Origin: Paraburkholderia sp. IMGN_8
GTDB taxonomy: Bacteria; Pseudomonadota; Gammaproteobacteria; Burkholderiales; Burkholderiaceae
Direction: 5' to 3'
Length of the DNA stretch: 64,000 nt
NCBI RefSeq assembly: GCF_038050405.1
Contig: NZ_CP150901.1
Span: 744,001 to 808,000 of the forward strand
Shown here: positions 9,123-18,480 of the stretch, piece by piece
Layout of the letters: every line of letters starts with the position of its first letter
Numbering within the stretch: the first letter of the stretch is position 1
Made by a program: the position numbers and the translations under genes
The notes under the pieces: generated by a model
What the model was told of the DNA's origin: nothing
What the model saw: only the letters and a program-made list of their open reading frames with translations
Databases searched by the model: none

Positions 9123-9608
9123 ATGACTAGCACGCTCGACTCAAACCAGCAGGAAGACCAGGTCGTCCTGCTGGACGCTGTTCCTCATCCGGCAGCCGAT
9201 GCCGCCGAGCCCTTCATTGTCGCCGGCGACCGGCGGGTGATTGTGTCGTATCCGATTGCGGAATCCGACTTCGAACGGTTCGGCCCATTCGATTCCGACG
9301 ACGACCCGTTCTGCGCGGTTCTATTTCCGGACGCGGTCTTTCATCGGCTGGGGCCACCCGGCGGCGACGATCTCGACATTCATCCGCTTGCGTCCCAAGG
9401 TTTGAATGCGTATTCGGTTCACGAAGTGACGAATTCGTCGCTGGCCGCGGAGATTTCGGCCGTCATCTCTCCGGAGCACACGCGGCGCCATTTCGTGATC
9501 ACGTTTCAGGACTCGACGTTCGAATGCGTGGCCTCGGACTACACGGTGGTCGGCGTATTTGGCGCGGCTGAAATTGCCCGCCGGGAAGCGTTCTCGCTGG
9601 TCCGGTAG
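9123..9608 (+). CDS. Hypothetical acidic protein
   Basis: A 161-residue acidic soluble protein 22 bases after the H-NS-like gene and perhaps in its transcript. It has no signal peptide or membrane segment. The middle (FDSDDDPFCAVLFPDAVFH) and the end (DYTVVGVFGAAEIARREAF) look globular. I do not recognise the family. Confidence 0.55.
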   Translation: MTSTLDSNQQEDQVVLLDAVPHPAADAAEPFIVAGDRRVIVSYPIAESDFERFGPFDSDDDPFCAVLFPDAVFHRLGPPGGDDLDIHPLASQGLNAYSVHEVTNSSLAAEISAVISPEHTRRHFVITFQDSTFECVASDYTVVGVFGAAEIARREAFSLVR

Positions 9609-9648
9609 CGCCATTCATCGTTACCGTACCTTTCTCGCGTGATTACAT

Positions 9649-9678
9649 CGCCCGAAAGCTTTTGCATTGTTTCGGGCG
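9649..9678 (+). terminator. Possible hairpin terminator
   Basis: CGCCCGAAA and TTTCGGGCG form a perfect 9-bp stem around a 12-base loop, 40 bases after the preceding stop. A T-run is lacking on the plus strand, so termination is uncertain. Confidence 0.4.
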
Positions 9679-10164
9679 AACTATGCAACCCGCGCGCAAT
9701 GACCGCGCAACTCAATGTGGATTGCACAGAATGACGAATTTCCAAATCGATGCTGAATGAATGCTCAAGTATTTTTTTGGGAATTGTTTTTGAAATGTGT
9801 TAAAAAATGTTCTGTGGCCGTATATTGACATCTAGTCTTCACGCAGTGATGACAGACTGCGGTCAACGAATGGCGTGCAACAGCGCTTCAAACAACGCCG
9901 TCGAATACATATATAAGAAATATCACGAGGCATCGAACGCTCGACTGCGGCGGGTCTGAATTCAGGCGCGCGGCATGAAGAGCCGGCACGCATCACATCG
10001 AGTGACGCGTGCCTCGGTGTAGCAGCGGTCGTCGCGGATCGGATTTGCCGGCGCATAGGCAAATCGCATGGGCCTGATCCCCGGTAGTACGGCCGCAAGG
10101 CGTCCGCATTGGCGGGCGCGGTATCGGTACGCATTTGCTTCGCGCAAGTGCATGCGAATACGCC
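9679..10164 (+). promoter_or_regulatory. Upstream region of the rhl operon
   Basis: This stretch holds no gene. Positions 9765-9835 are strikingly AT-rich and include TTAAAA and TATATT separated by 15 bases, a possible core promoter. If transcription starts there, the rhlA leader would be about 330 bases long. No convincing lux box was found. Confidence 0.35.
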
Positions 10165-11136
10165 ATGCCCATCGAAAAACTCCTTGTTCCGCTACCGGCG
10201 GGCCTGAAAGTCTACGTTGAACGTCACGTATTCGATCCGGCCTTCGAGAGTGTCATTCTGATCAACGGCGCGCTTGCTACCACTGCGTCGTTCGGACAGA
10301 CAATCAAATACCTCGGCGAACGCTATAACCCAATTTGTTTCGATTTACCTTATGCAGGGCAATCGAAAGCGCATAACGTTTGCGACTTCGTTCTTACAAA
10401 AGACGATGAAGTCGACATTCTTCTGCATCTAATAGGCGTATTCGAACCGGCTTTCCTGTTGTCGGTGTCGTGGGGCGGGGTGGCGTCGCTGCTGGCGTTG
10501 TCACGGGCGCGCACCAGCGTCAGGAGCGCGGTGATTGCATCGTTCTCGCCGCGGCTCAATGAAGCGATGACCGCCTACGTGACTGCCGCGCGCGACCACA
10601 TTGCCGCCGGCGAAAATCTGAAGGCCGCGCAACTGCTCAACGATACCGTGGGCCGTCATTTGCCGCGCATCATGAAGCTCTATAACTATCGCTACCTGTC
10701 GACGCTGCCGCGCGAAGAGCAGGACCAGGTGGCGTTCCACGTCGATCAGATTCTCGCGATTCGCCCTGAGCATTATCTGCACGAATTCCGCAACATCGAC
10801 TGCGGGCTGAAATTCATCAACGGCGAACTCGACGAATACACCACGCCGGAGGACGTCCGCTCGCTCAGTTCGCATCTTAAGCGCGCGGAGTTCACCACGA
10901 TCGAGCAAGCGGGTCACTTTCTGGATCTCGAAGGCCGGCCCGCGCTGCGTCAGGTTCGCACGGCGATTCTCGATTACTTCGGCGCTGCCACGGTGCAGCC
11001 GTCAGGCCGCGTGCTCGGCTGCTTCGACACGCTGACCTCGCGCTCGCCGATGTTGCCTGTGCCGCAGCCCGCCATCATGGACGTCGCGTTGCAGTCCACT
11101 GCCGATCACTCGTTCCAACAGGTCGAACTACCGTGA
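10165..11136 (+). CDS. rhlA: 3-(3-hydroxyalkanoyloxy)alkanoate synthase RhlA
   Basis: RhlA joins two 3-hydroxyacyl chains from the fatty-acid pathway into the HAA lipid of rhamnolipids. The 323-residue alpha/beta-hydrolase aligns by eye with Pseudomonas aeruginosa RhlA: NGALATTASF, FDLPYAGQSKAHN, TKDDEVDILL, VSWGG and GHFLDLE are shared. The catalytic triad falls at Ser102, Asp223 and His251, the same numbering as in P. aeruginosa when the ATG at 10165 is used, which supports that start. A C-terminal extension of about 30 residues follows the hydrolase domain. It is the first gene of a seven-gene operon, and its stop overlaps the next start. Confidence 0.93.
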   Translation: MPIEKLLVPLPAGLKVYVERHVFDPAFESVILINGALATTASFGQTIKYLGERYNPICFDLPYAGQSKAHNVCDFVLTKDDEVDILLHLIGVFEPAFLLSVSWGGVASLLALSRARTSVRSAVIASFSPRLNEAMTAYVTAARDHIAAGENLKAAQLLNDTVGRHLPRIMKLYNYRYLSTLPREEQDQVAFHVDQILAIRPEHYLHEFRNIDCGLKFINGELDEYTTPEDVRSLSSHLKRAEFTTIEQAGHFLDLEGRPALRQVRTAILDYFGAATVQPSGRVLGCFDTLTSRSPMLPVPQPAIMDVALQSTADHSFQQVELP

Positions 11137-11702
11137 ATATCGCTCAGAGCATTGCCATCGTCGTACCCTGGACGCTGTGGCTGGTGTATTGGATCGCCAC
11201 GTCGAACCAGGTCAAGCAGACCGCGCGTAAAGAGGAATCGATGTCGCGCACGTTGCAGTCGATTCCGTTGATCGTCGGCGGCGCGCTGATCATATTGCCG
11301 GACCTCAACACAGCGGCATGGTCCATCGATCTGCACACGATTGGGCCGCTGCAGCTCGCCGGCCTGGCCGTGCTGCTGGCCGGCCTCGCGTTTTCCGTGT
11401 GGGCGCGGCTGCATCTCGGCACCAACTGGAGTGTGTCGGTCACGCTGAAGGAAGGGCACGAACTGGTGCGCAGCGGGCCATACGGACTCGTGCGGCATCC
11501 GATCTATACCGGTTGCCTGCTGGCGCTGGCGGGTGCCGTGCTGATCGGCGCGCAATGGCGCGGCGCGGCCGGACTGCTGCTGATTTTCGCGTCGCTGGCG
11601 TACAAGGTGCGAGTCGAGGAAAGCTGGTTGACCGGACACTTCGGCGGCGCGTATGCGCAGTATCGCCGCGACGTCGCAGCGCTGATTCCCGGCGTTTTCT
11701 GA
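11133..11702 (+). CDS. ICMT-family membrane methyltransferase in the rhl operon
   Basis: The 189-residue protein starts at a GTG overlapping the rhlA stop by four bases, so translation is coupled. It has four to five membrane helices and the SAM-binding signature of isoprenylcysteine carboxyl methyltransferases: GPYGLVRHPIYTG at residues 115-127, Glu162-Glu163 and FGGAYAQYRRDV near the end. Bacterial members methylate unknown lipids or carboxylates. Between rhlA and rhlB, a role on the free carboxyl of HAA or rhamnolipid is an attractive inference, but nothing in the sequence fixes the substrate. I do not recall such a gene in the P. aeruginosa rhlAB operon. Confidence 0.8.
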   Translation: MNIAQSIAIVVPWTLWLVYWIATSNQVKQTARKEESMSRTLQSIPLIVGGALIILPDLNTAAWSIDLHTIGPLQLAGLAVLLAGLAFSVWARLHLGTNWSVSVTLKEGHELVRSGPYGLVRHPIYTGCLLALAGAVLIGAQWRGAAGLLLIFASLAYKVRVEESWLTGHFGGAYAQYRRDVAALIPGVF

Positions 11703-11711
11703 GCCGCCGGC

Positions 11712-13040
11712 ATGACCAGAGTCATCATCACCGCGATCGGCTCGGCGGGCGACGTGCATCCGTTGCTCGGCATCGGCGCGGCGCTGGCTGCGCGCGGGCA
11801 CGAGATCGTGTTCTGCAGCCATGCGCCGTTCGCGGACGCGGCCACGCGTCAGCGGTTTGAATTTGTGCCGATCGGCACCGCGGCGGACTATGCCACGGCG
11901 ATGGCGAACCCGGCGCTATGGCATCCGCGCACGTCGTTTCGCACGCTGTGGGCTGTGATTGCGCCGACGTTGCGTCCGCATTTCCACACGCTCGCCGAAT
12001 TGACCCGCGACGACACCGTGCTGGTGGGCACGCTGTGGGCCTTTTCCGCACGGCTGATGCAGGAGATGTATCGCGTGCCGCTGGTGTCGGTGCAGGTATC
12101 GCCGTCTACGTTGCTCTCCGCTCATGCTCCTCCGACCCACCCGCGGCTGACCATTCCGCACCGCTTGCCGCTCGGCGTAAAGGCGGCGCTGCTGCGGCTG
12201 ATCGAACGGCACGCACTCGACAAGGTGTGCGGACCGGCGCTCAACGCACTGCGCACGCAACTCGGACTTGCACCGGCCACGCGCATTTTCGGCGAGTGGC
12301 TGCATTCGACCGATGGCGTGCTCTGCCTCTTCCCCGAATGGTTCGCGCAACCTCAGCCGGATTGGCCGGCGCCGCGTCTGATGAGCGGCTTTCCGCTATT
12401 CAACGACACGACCGCGCACGCGCCCGATCCGCAACTCGACGCTTTCATCGCGGCGGGCGAACGGCCGGTGGTGTTCACGGCAGGGTCGACGCTGATCGAT
12501 CACGCGCGCTATACGGCCGCGGTCCGCGCGGCGCTTAAGGAAAGCGGTTTGCGCGGCATCCTTCTGACGCCGGATGCGCCGCCTGCTGAAGCGCGCGCCG
12601 GTCAGGACGATACGCAGTCCGTGCTGCTCAAGCGCCGCTATGTACCGCTACAGACGCTGTTACCGCGCTGCCGCGCGCTGGTGCATCACGGGGGCATCGG
12701 CACCGCGGCGCTAGCGTATGCCGCAGGTATTCCGCAAATCGTGACGCCGTTTGCGCATGACCAGTTCGATAACGCGCAGCGCGTCGTCGCCAGCGGTTGC
12801 GGCCTTCGGCTCGACGCGCCGGTGCAGGCGCCCGCGTTGGCGCGCGCGCTGGATCATGTGCTCGACAGTCCGTCGATCGCGCTCCAGTGTGGGCACATGC
12901 AGGACCAACTGGCGGCGTCGCCCGAGGGCTGCGATGCCGCTGCGCGCTACATCGAAGGTTTCATGCAGAGCGGCACACGGCCGCAAGACGTGCCTCGCAC
13001 GCGTGCACCCGCATTCGCGGATAGCGGGCAGAGCGCATGA
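11712..13040 (+). CDS. rhlB: Rhamnosyltransferase 1 catalytic subunit RhlB
   Basis: RhlB transfers rhamnose from dTDP-L-rhamnose to HAA to give mono-rhamnolipid. The 442-residue GT1-fold protein starts with VIITAIGSAGDVHPLLGIG, typical of this family, and has the nucleotide-sugar site HHGGIGTAALAYAAGIPQIV near residue 325 followed by HDQFDNAQRV. Length and motifs match P. aeruginosa RhlB (about 426 residues). It begins ten bases after the methyltransferase and its end overlaps the next gene at ATGA. Confidence 0.92.
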   Translation: MTRVIITAIGSAGDVHPLLGIGAALAARGHEIVFCSHAPFADAATRQRFEFVPIGTAADYATAMANPALWHPRTSFRTLWAVIAPTLRPHFHTLAELTRDDTVLVGTLWAFSARLMQEMYRVPLVSVQVSPSTLLSAHAPPTHPRLTIPHRLPLGVKAALLRLIERHALDKVCGPALNALRTQLGLAPATRIFGEWLHSTDGVLCLFPEWFAQPQPDWPAPRLMSGFPLFNDTTAHAPDPQLDAFIAAGERPVVFTAGSTLIDHARYTAAVRAALKESGLRGILLTPDAPPAEARAGQDDTQSVLLKRRYVPLQTLLPRCRALVHHGGIGTAALAYAAGIPQIVTPFAHDQFDNAQRVVASGCGLRLDAPVQAPALARALDHVLDSPSIALQCGHMQDQLAASPEGCDAAARYIEGFMQSGTRPQDVPRTRAPAFADSGQSA

Positions 13041-14644
13041 GCGCGGCAACGTCATTGCCGGACGGCGCCGCGCTGGGGCCGGGGACGCATAAAGGCACAC
13101 CCGGCGCACATGACATGTGGAGCATGCGCGGCGCGCGGCTCGCGTTGCTGACGTTCGCGCTATCGCTGGCCACGTTTATCGAAGTGCTGGATTCGACGGT
13201 GACCAACGTCGCGGTGCCGGCTATCTCCGGCGGCCTCGGCGTCTCCAACAGCCAGGGCACGTGGGTGATCAGCTCGTATTCCGTGGCCGCGGCCATCGCC
13301 GTGCCGTTGACGGGCTGGCTATCGCTGCGGCTCGGCGAAACTCGCCTGTTCCTCGGCGCGGTGATTCTGTTCACGTTGACGTCGCTGCTATGCGGCGTGG
13401 CCGGCGATTTTCATGTGCTGGTGGTATGCCGTGCGTTGCAGGGGCTCTTTTCCGGGCCGATGGTGCCGCTTTCGCAGACCATTCTGCTGCGCACCTTTGC
13501 GCCGGACAAGCGCGTGGTGGCGCTCGCGTTGTGGGCGATGACCGTGCTGCTCGCGCCGATCTTCGGTCCGGTGGTCGGCGGGTGGATCATCGACAATTTT
13601 TCGTGGCCGTGGATCTTCCTGATCAATTTGCCGATCGGCATTTTTTCGTTCGCAGTGTGCATGACGCTGTTGCGTCCCGACGCACGCGAGGCGCACGGCG
13701 CCAAGGCCGCGCCGATCGATCTGCCCGGCATTGCGCTGCTGGTGGTGGGTGTCGGTTCGCTGCAAGTGGTGCTCGACCTCGGTCACGATCGCGGCTGGTT
13801 CGATTCGCCGTTGATCCTGACGCTAGCGATCGTCGCCGCGTTGGCGATCGTGTCGCTGCTGATCTGGGAGGCGGGCGAACGCCATCCGGTGATCGATTTG
13901 AGCCTGTTCCGCGACCGCACGTTTTCATTCTGCGTCTTGATCATTTCACTCGGCATGATGAGCTTCTCGGTAGTGGGTGTGATTTTTCCACTCTGGTTGC
14001 AGGCGGTGATGGGCTACACCGCGTATCAGGCCGGACTCGCGACGGCGCCGCTCGGCGTGCTCGCGCTGGTGTTTTCGATTCTGGTCGGCATCCATGCGGC
14101 GCGTTTCGATGCACGCGTGCTCGCGACTTTCGGTTTTCTCGTGTTCGCGGCCGTGCTGTGGTGGGACGCGCACTTTACGTTGACGATGACCTTCACGCAG
14201 ATCATCACGCCGGGCCTGATCCAGGGGATCGGCTTGCCATGCTTCTTTATTCCGTTGACCGCGGCGACGCTGTCGCGCGTGTCCGACGACAAGCTCGCGG
14301 CGGCGTCCAGCCTGTCGAACTTCTTGCGCACGTTGTCGGCGGCATTCGGCACCGCGATGAGTGTGACGCTCTGGGACAACCGCGCGCTGTATCACTACGA
14401 CGTCGTCGCGCAGTCGGTGACGAAATCGTCCGGCAATACGCAGCGTTTCGTGCAGAGCTTGCACGGCATGGGGATCGACGGCGTACGTGAGATCGGCGCC
14501 TTGCATCACATCGTGCAGCAACAGGCATACATGATGGCGACCGGCGACATGTTCTACATGGCAAGCATCACGTGCCTCGTGCTCGCCGCGATGATGTGGT
14601 TGACCCGACCGAAACGCGGCGCGGCGATGACCTTAGGCCACTGA
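13037..14644 (+). CDS. DHA2-family MFS exporter of the rhl operon
   Basis: A 535-residue, 14-helix drug:proton antiporter of the DHA2 (EmrB/QacA) type. Family motifs include the first-helix LDSTVTNVAVPAISGGLGVS and GPVVGGWIIDNFSWPWIFLINLP. With the fusion protein and outer-membrane factor encoded at the end of the operon it completes an EmrAB-TolC-like tripartite pump. The natural cargo is probably rhamnolipid, judging from context. Translation is coupled to rhlB by a four-base overlap. Confidence 0.9.
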   Translation: MSAATSLPDGAALGPGTHKGTPGAHDMWSMRGARLALLTFALSLATFIEVLDSTVTNVAVPAISGGLGVSNSQGTWVISSYSVAAAIAVPLTGWLSLRLGETRLFLGAVILFTLTSLLCGVAGDFHVLVVCRALQGLFSGPMVPLSQTILLRTFAPDKRVVALALWAMTVLLAPIFGPVVGGWIIDNFSWPWIFLINLPIGIFSFAVCMTLLRPDAREAHGAKAAPIDLPGIALLVVGVGSLQVVLDLGHDRGWFDSPLILTLAIVAALAIVSLLIWEAGERHPVIDLSLFRDRTFSFCVLIISLGMMSFSVVGVIFPLWLQAVMGYTAYQAGLATAPLGVLALVFSILVGIHAARFDARVLATFGFLVFAAVLWWDAHFTLTMTFTQIITPGLIQGIGLPCFFIPLTAATLSRVSDDKLAAASSLSNFLRTLSAAFGTAMSVTLWDNRALYHYDVVAQSVTKSSGNTQRFVQSLHGMGIDGVREIGALHHIVQQQAYMMATGDMFYMASITCLVLAAMMWLTRPKRGAAMTLGH

Positions 14645-14654
14645 GGAGAAACCG

Positions 14655-15641
14655 ATGGCGATCCTGGGCGCATTGATCATCCTGTTTCATCCGAGCGAAG
14701 AGCAGATCGCGCGAGCCGTGGCGATAAGTTCGGCGTGCGACCGCCTGCTGGTGGTCGACAACTCGCCGCTGCCGGATGGGCGTGCCGCGACGATGCTGGG
14801 CGACGCGGGCGTCGCGCTGCTGCATCACGGCAACCGCAACGGCATTGCCGGCGCATTCAATAGCGGCTTGAGCGCGCTGTTCGAAGCGGGCGTGGACGCG
14901 GTGGCGCTATTCGACCAGGATTCGGAGATGCCTGCCGGCTACTTCGCGGTCATGCGCGAACGGTGCGAGGCAATGAGCGGGCAGGCGTTCATGGCCGGGC
15001 CGCGTATCTTCGATGAAAACGATCAACGCTTTCTGCCGGAACTGGCTACCAGTGGTCTGGCGGTTGAGCGGCTGTATCTCCGGGCGGACGCGGCACTGCA
15101 GCGCTGCGCCTTTCTGATCTCGTCCGGCTGCGTGATTTCTCGCGAAGCGTTCGCGCGGCTGGGCCGTTTCGACGAAGCGCTTTTCATCGATCACGTCGAT
15201 ACCGAGTACTGCCTGCGCGCGCTGCTGAGCAATGTGCCGCTGTATGTGGTGCCGTCGCTGACCCTGTTGCATCGGATCGGCACGCGGCGCCGTCACAAAT
15301 TGGGCTCCATCGAATTGACCACTATGAATCATCCCGGCTTCCGGCGCTATTACAGTGCGCGCAACGCGATGCAGCTGGCGCTGCAATATGGACTGCGCTT
15401 GCCGGTCGCCGTCGTGCCGAATGTGCTGACGCTCTGGCAGATCGTCCAGATCGTGTTGCTGGAGAAGGACAAGCTGACCAAGCTCATGGCGATTGCGCTG
15501 GGCGTTTGGGATGGCCTGTTCGGGCGCATGGGCCCACTTGCGCTGACGCGTCCGCGGCTCGCTGCCAAAGCGGCCAGGCTGAGCGCCGCGACCGCGGCGG
15601 TGGCTGCGGAAAACGCCATGCAGCGCACGCGGCACTCATGA
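14655..15641 (+). CDS. rhlC: Rhamnosyltransferase 2 RhlC
   Basis: RhlC adds a second rhamnose to mono-rhamnolipid. The 328-residue protein is a GT2-fold (GT-A) glycosyltransferase with VVDNSPLPDG, GNRNGIAGAFNSGL and the metal-binding ALFDQDSEMP (DXD region near residue 93). RFDEALFIDHVDTEYCLR is also typical of rhamnosyltransferases. An AGGAGA site precedes the ATG. The presence of rhlC predicts di-rhamnolipid as the final product. Confidence 0.9.
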   Translation: MAILGALIILFHPSEEQIARAVAISSACDRLLVVDNSPLPDGRAATMLGDAGVALLHHGNRNGIAGAFNSGLSALFEAGVDAVALFDQDSEMPAGYFAVMRERCEAMSGQAFMAGPRIFDENDQRFLPELATSGLAVERLYLRADAALQRCAFLISSGCVISREAFARLGRFDEALFIDHVDTEYCLRALLSNVPLYVVPSLTLLHRIGTRRRHKLGSIELTTMNHPGFRRYYSARNAMQLALQYGLRLPVAVVPNVLTLWQIVQIVLLEKDKLTKLMAIALGVWDGLFGRMGPLALTRPRLAAKAARLSAATAAVAAENAMQRTRHS

Positions 15642-17182
15642 GGCGGCGTATGCGATTCATCACGCGACGCACCTGGCCGTTGCTGCTGATTGCAGCGGCG
15701 TTGACCGGCTGCGTCAGCGATGTCGGTCTGCACGCGAACGTCCAACCGATCAAGCCGCTCGCCGATGCGCTCTCGCAAACCATCGGGCCAGGTGCGAACG
15801 GCGCGTGGCCCGCGCCCGACTGGGTCAAGCGCTATCGCGATCCGCAACTGGACGAACTGGTCGCCGAGGCGTTGCAGAACAATCCCGACTTGCAGATCGC
15901 CAGGGCGAGAGTAGGCGCGGCCCAGGCGCAACTCGAACAGTTCGCGTCGCTGACCGGTCTCACCGGTACGGCGGCGGCGACCGTCAGCAAGACCCGCTTG
16001 CCGCAGCCCGCCGATGTCGCCAACGTGTCGGTGGGCGGCCAGCAGATTCCAGTGCAGTTGTTCAACGATCCAGTGGTGTCGCCGGCCGCATTGTTTGCGG
16101 GTTTGAGCTACCAGCTCGACCTGTGGGGCAAAAACGCCGCGCTGACGCGCGGCCTGCTGTCCACGCGCGACGCGACACGGATCGATGCGGAGCAGGCGCG
16201 GCTCACGTTGACGGTCGCGCTGGTGACGCTTTACTGCGAGCTCGACCGTGCCTTTGCGATGCAGGACATTCTGCGGCAGAAGCAGCAGGCCGCGGACATG
16301 GTGGATGCCGTGCTGCGTGAGCGCGGCGCGCGCGGCCTCGACAACGCCTACGACGCGGCCGACGCCACGCTCAAGCAAAGCCGACTGGCATCGCAGCAGG
16401 CGCTCAACGACGAGCGCATCAAGCTGACCGAACTGCAACTCGGCGTGCTGACAGGACGTGGACCGGAGCGCGGGTTGTCGCTTCGTCGTCCGCAGCTTGC
16501 CGCGGCGGCGGACGCGCCGATGCCCGCGCAACTGCCGGTCGACCTGCTGGGCCGCCGCCCGGACATCGTGGCGGCGCGCTTGCGGGCCGAAGCGGCGCTC
16601 GCCAACATCGACGCGACGCGTGCGCAGTTCTATCCGGACGTGAATCTGGTGGCCTTTGCGGGCCTGACCGCATTGACGCCCGCCGCGCTGTTCTCGCGCG
16701 CCGCGATGACCGGCTCGATCGGACCGGCGATCTCGTTGCCGGTGTTCGACCGGGCCCGCTTGCGCGCGCAGCTGGGCGGCGATTACGCCAACGTCGACGC
16801 GGCGGTGAGCCTGTACAACAAGACGATCGACGAAGCGCTCGGCGAGGTCGCGCGTCAGCTCACCTCGTTGCGCACGGTCGATACGCTCGCCGTCGAGCAG
16901 ACTCGCGCGGTGCAGGCGGCTTCACGCATTGTCGCGATTGCTGAAGAGCGCCATCGGCGTGGCATCGGCATGCAGAAGGACGTGACGCTCGCCGATTTGT
17001 CGTTGCTCGATGAACGCGCGCAACAAGTCGATTTGCAGGGCCGCCGCCGGATGTTGCAGGTCGCGCTGGTCGGCGCGCTGGGCGGCGGCTTCGACGAGCG
17101 CAAGGTGGCCGGCGCGCCGATCTCTCATTATCAGACCGCTTTTCCCTCTCACGCACGCATCACGGACACGCACTTCGATTGA
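15638..17182 (+). CDS. TolC-like outer-membrane factor lipoprotein (NodT family)
   Basis: The 514-residue protein begins at an ATG overlapping the rhlC stop, not at the far upstream in-frame codon. A lipoprotein signal peptide ends in the lipobox LTGC near residue 24. Two outer-membrane-efflux repeats follow, with LDELVAEALQNNPDLQIA, LSYQLDLWGKN and the DLLGRRPDIVAARLRAEAAL motif of NodT proteins. It would form the outer-membrane channel of the rhl pump. Confidence 0.88.
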   Translation: MRRRMRFITRRTWPLLLIAAALTGCVSDVGLHANVQPIKPLADALSQTIGPGANGAWPAPDWVKRYRDPQLDELVAEALQNNPDLQIARARVGAAQAQLEQFASLTGLTGTAAATVSKTRLPQPADVANVSVGGQQIPVQLFNDPVVSPAALFAGLSYQLDLWGKNAALTRGLLSTRDATRIDAEQARLTLTVALVTLYCELDRAFAMQDILRQKQQAADMVDAVLRERGARGLDNAYDAADATLKQSRLASQQALNDERIKLTELQLGVLTGRGPERGLSLRRPQLAAAADAPMPAQLPVDLLGRRPDIVAARLRAEAALANIDATRAQFYPDVNLVAFAGLTALTPAALFSRAAMTGSIGPAISLPVFDRARLRAQLGGDYANVDAAVSLYNKTIDEALGEVARQLTSLRTVDTLAVEQTRAVQAASRIVAIAEERHRRGIGMQKDVTLADLSLLDERAQQVDLQGRRRMLQVALVGALGGGFDERKVAGAPISHYQTAFPSHARITDTHFD

Positions 17183-18418
17183 ATGCACAACGATAAACAG
17201 GCACAGCATGCCGCCGGCTGGACGCAAGAACAGGCCAGCGCGGCGAGCGTAGCGGGCGGCGCGCACGACCTTAATGACCTTAAGCGGGTGACGCGCCGGC
17301 GCCGTTTCGCGCTCTTCTTCGGCGTGGTCGCGCTTGCCGGCGTGACGTGGCGGGCGTACTGGAGCCTGAGCGCGCGCTTCTACGAGGAGACCGACGACGC
17401 GTACGTCGCGGGAAATATCGTGCAGATCGCCGCGCAGATTCCCGGCACCGTCACCGATATTCTGGTGGACAACACGCGGCAGGTGCGCGCGGGCCAACCG
17501 CTCGTCAAACTCGATGACGCCGAGGCTGCCGCCGCGTTCGCGCAGGCGAGGGCGCAACTGACGCTGGCCGTGCGCCAGGTCGCGAACGCGACGATCTCGC
17601 GCAAGCTCTACGTGCAATCGATCGACGCGCGCCGCGCGGAACTCGCGCTCGCGCAGCGCGCGCTGGCGGCGCGCGACCATGCGCCGGTGGAAGTCGTGTC
17701 GCCGGAAGAATTGGCGCGCGCCCGTGAAGCGGTGGCGGTAGCACAGGCGAACCTCGCCTCGGCGCAGGTCCAGCTCGACGCCGCGCGCGCGCTCGGCGGC
17801 AAGTTCCCAATCGAGGCCAGTCCTCCGGTGCTGCAAGCTGCCGCGCAACTGCGGCTTGCTTATCGAAATCTGCAGCGTACGACCATTGTTTCTCCCGTCG
17901 ACGGCACGGTCGGGCAACGGTCGGTGCAGATCGGTCAGCAGGTCGGCCCGGGGCTCGCGCTGATGTCGATCATTCCGCTCGAACGTCTGTGGGTCGAAGC
18001 CAACTTCAAGGAAGGGCAGATTCGCAGCATGCGCGTGGGGCAGCCGGTGCGCATCGTGTCGGACGTGTACGGCTCGCAGGTGGCGTATCGCGGCCGCGTC
18101 GAGGGATTCTCGGCGGGCACCGGCAGTGCGTTTTCGATGCTGCCGTCGCAGAACGCGGCCGGTAACTGGATCAAGGTCGTGCAGCGCGTGCCGATCGTGA
18201 TTTCGCTCGACCCCGCCGAACTCGCCGCACATCCGCTGCGGCTCGGCCTGTCGATGCAGGTGTCTGTCGATACGCACGTGCGCAGCGGTCATCTGATCGG
18301 CAACGAGACGTTGGCAGCCGCGCAAAGTACTCGCGTGCACGACAATGTCTCGCGCGATGCCGATGTGTTGATTGCCAGGATCATCCGGGAAAACGGTGAC
18401 CGTGGCGGTGACAATTAA
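17183..18418 (+). CDS. EmrA/HlyD-type membrane fusion protein
   Basis: The 411-residue protein starts directly after the preceding stop. It has one N-terminal membrane helix (about residues 42-60), a lipoyl half-motif (TDDAYVAGNIVQIAAQIPGT), a coiled coil (about 115-215), then the second lipoyl half and beta-barrel region (TIVSPVDGTVGQRSVQIGQQ). This architecture is that of EmrA adaptors that link a DHA2 pump to an outer-membrane factor. It is the last gene of the rhl operon. Confidence 0.88.
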   Translation: MHNDKQAQHAAGWTQEQASAASVAGGAHDLNDLKRVTRRRRFALFFGVVALAGVTWRAYWSLSARFYEETDDAYVAGNIVQIAAQIPGTVTDILVDNTRQVRAGQPLVKLDDAEAAAAFAQARAQLTLAVRQVANATISRKLYVQSIDARRAELALAQRALAARDHAPVEVVSPEELARAREAVAVAQANLASAQVQLDAARALGGKFPIEASPPVLQAAAQLRLAYRNLQRTTIVSPVDGTVGQRSVQIGQQVGPGLALMSIIPLERLWVEANFKEGQIRSMRVGQPVRIVSDVYGSQVAYRGRVEGFSAGTGSAFSMLPSQNAAGNWIKVVQRVPIVISLDPAELAAHPLRLGLSMQVSVDTHVRSGHLIGNETLAAAQSTRVHDNVSRDADVLIARIIRENGDRGGDN

Positions 18419-18462
18419 AAGTTTGCGCCGCCTGGAGAGGTGCTGATTCCCCAGCAGTCGTT

Positions 18463-18480
18463 GCCGGCATTAATTGCCGG
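18463..18480. terminator. Short hairpin between convergent genes
   Basis: CCGGCA and TGCCGG form a 6-bp stem at the junction of the rhl operon and the convergent gene. It overlaps that gene's stop region and lacks a strong T-run, so it is a weak candidate. Confidence 0.3.

Noticed and set aside
9700..10164. Lux-box or other quorum-sensing operator before rhlA
   Set aside because: I searched by eye for a dyad of the lux type and found no convincing one.
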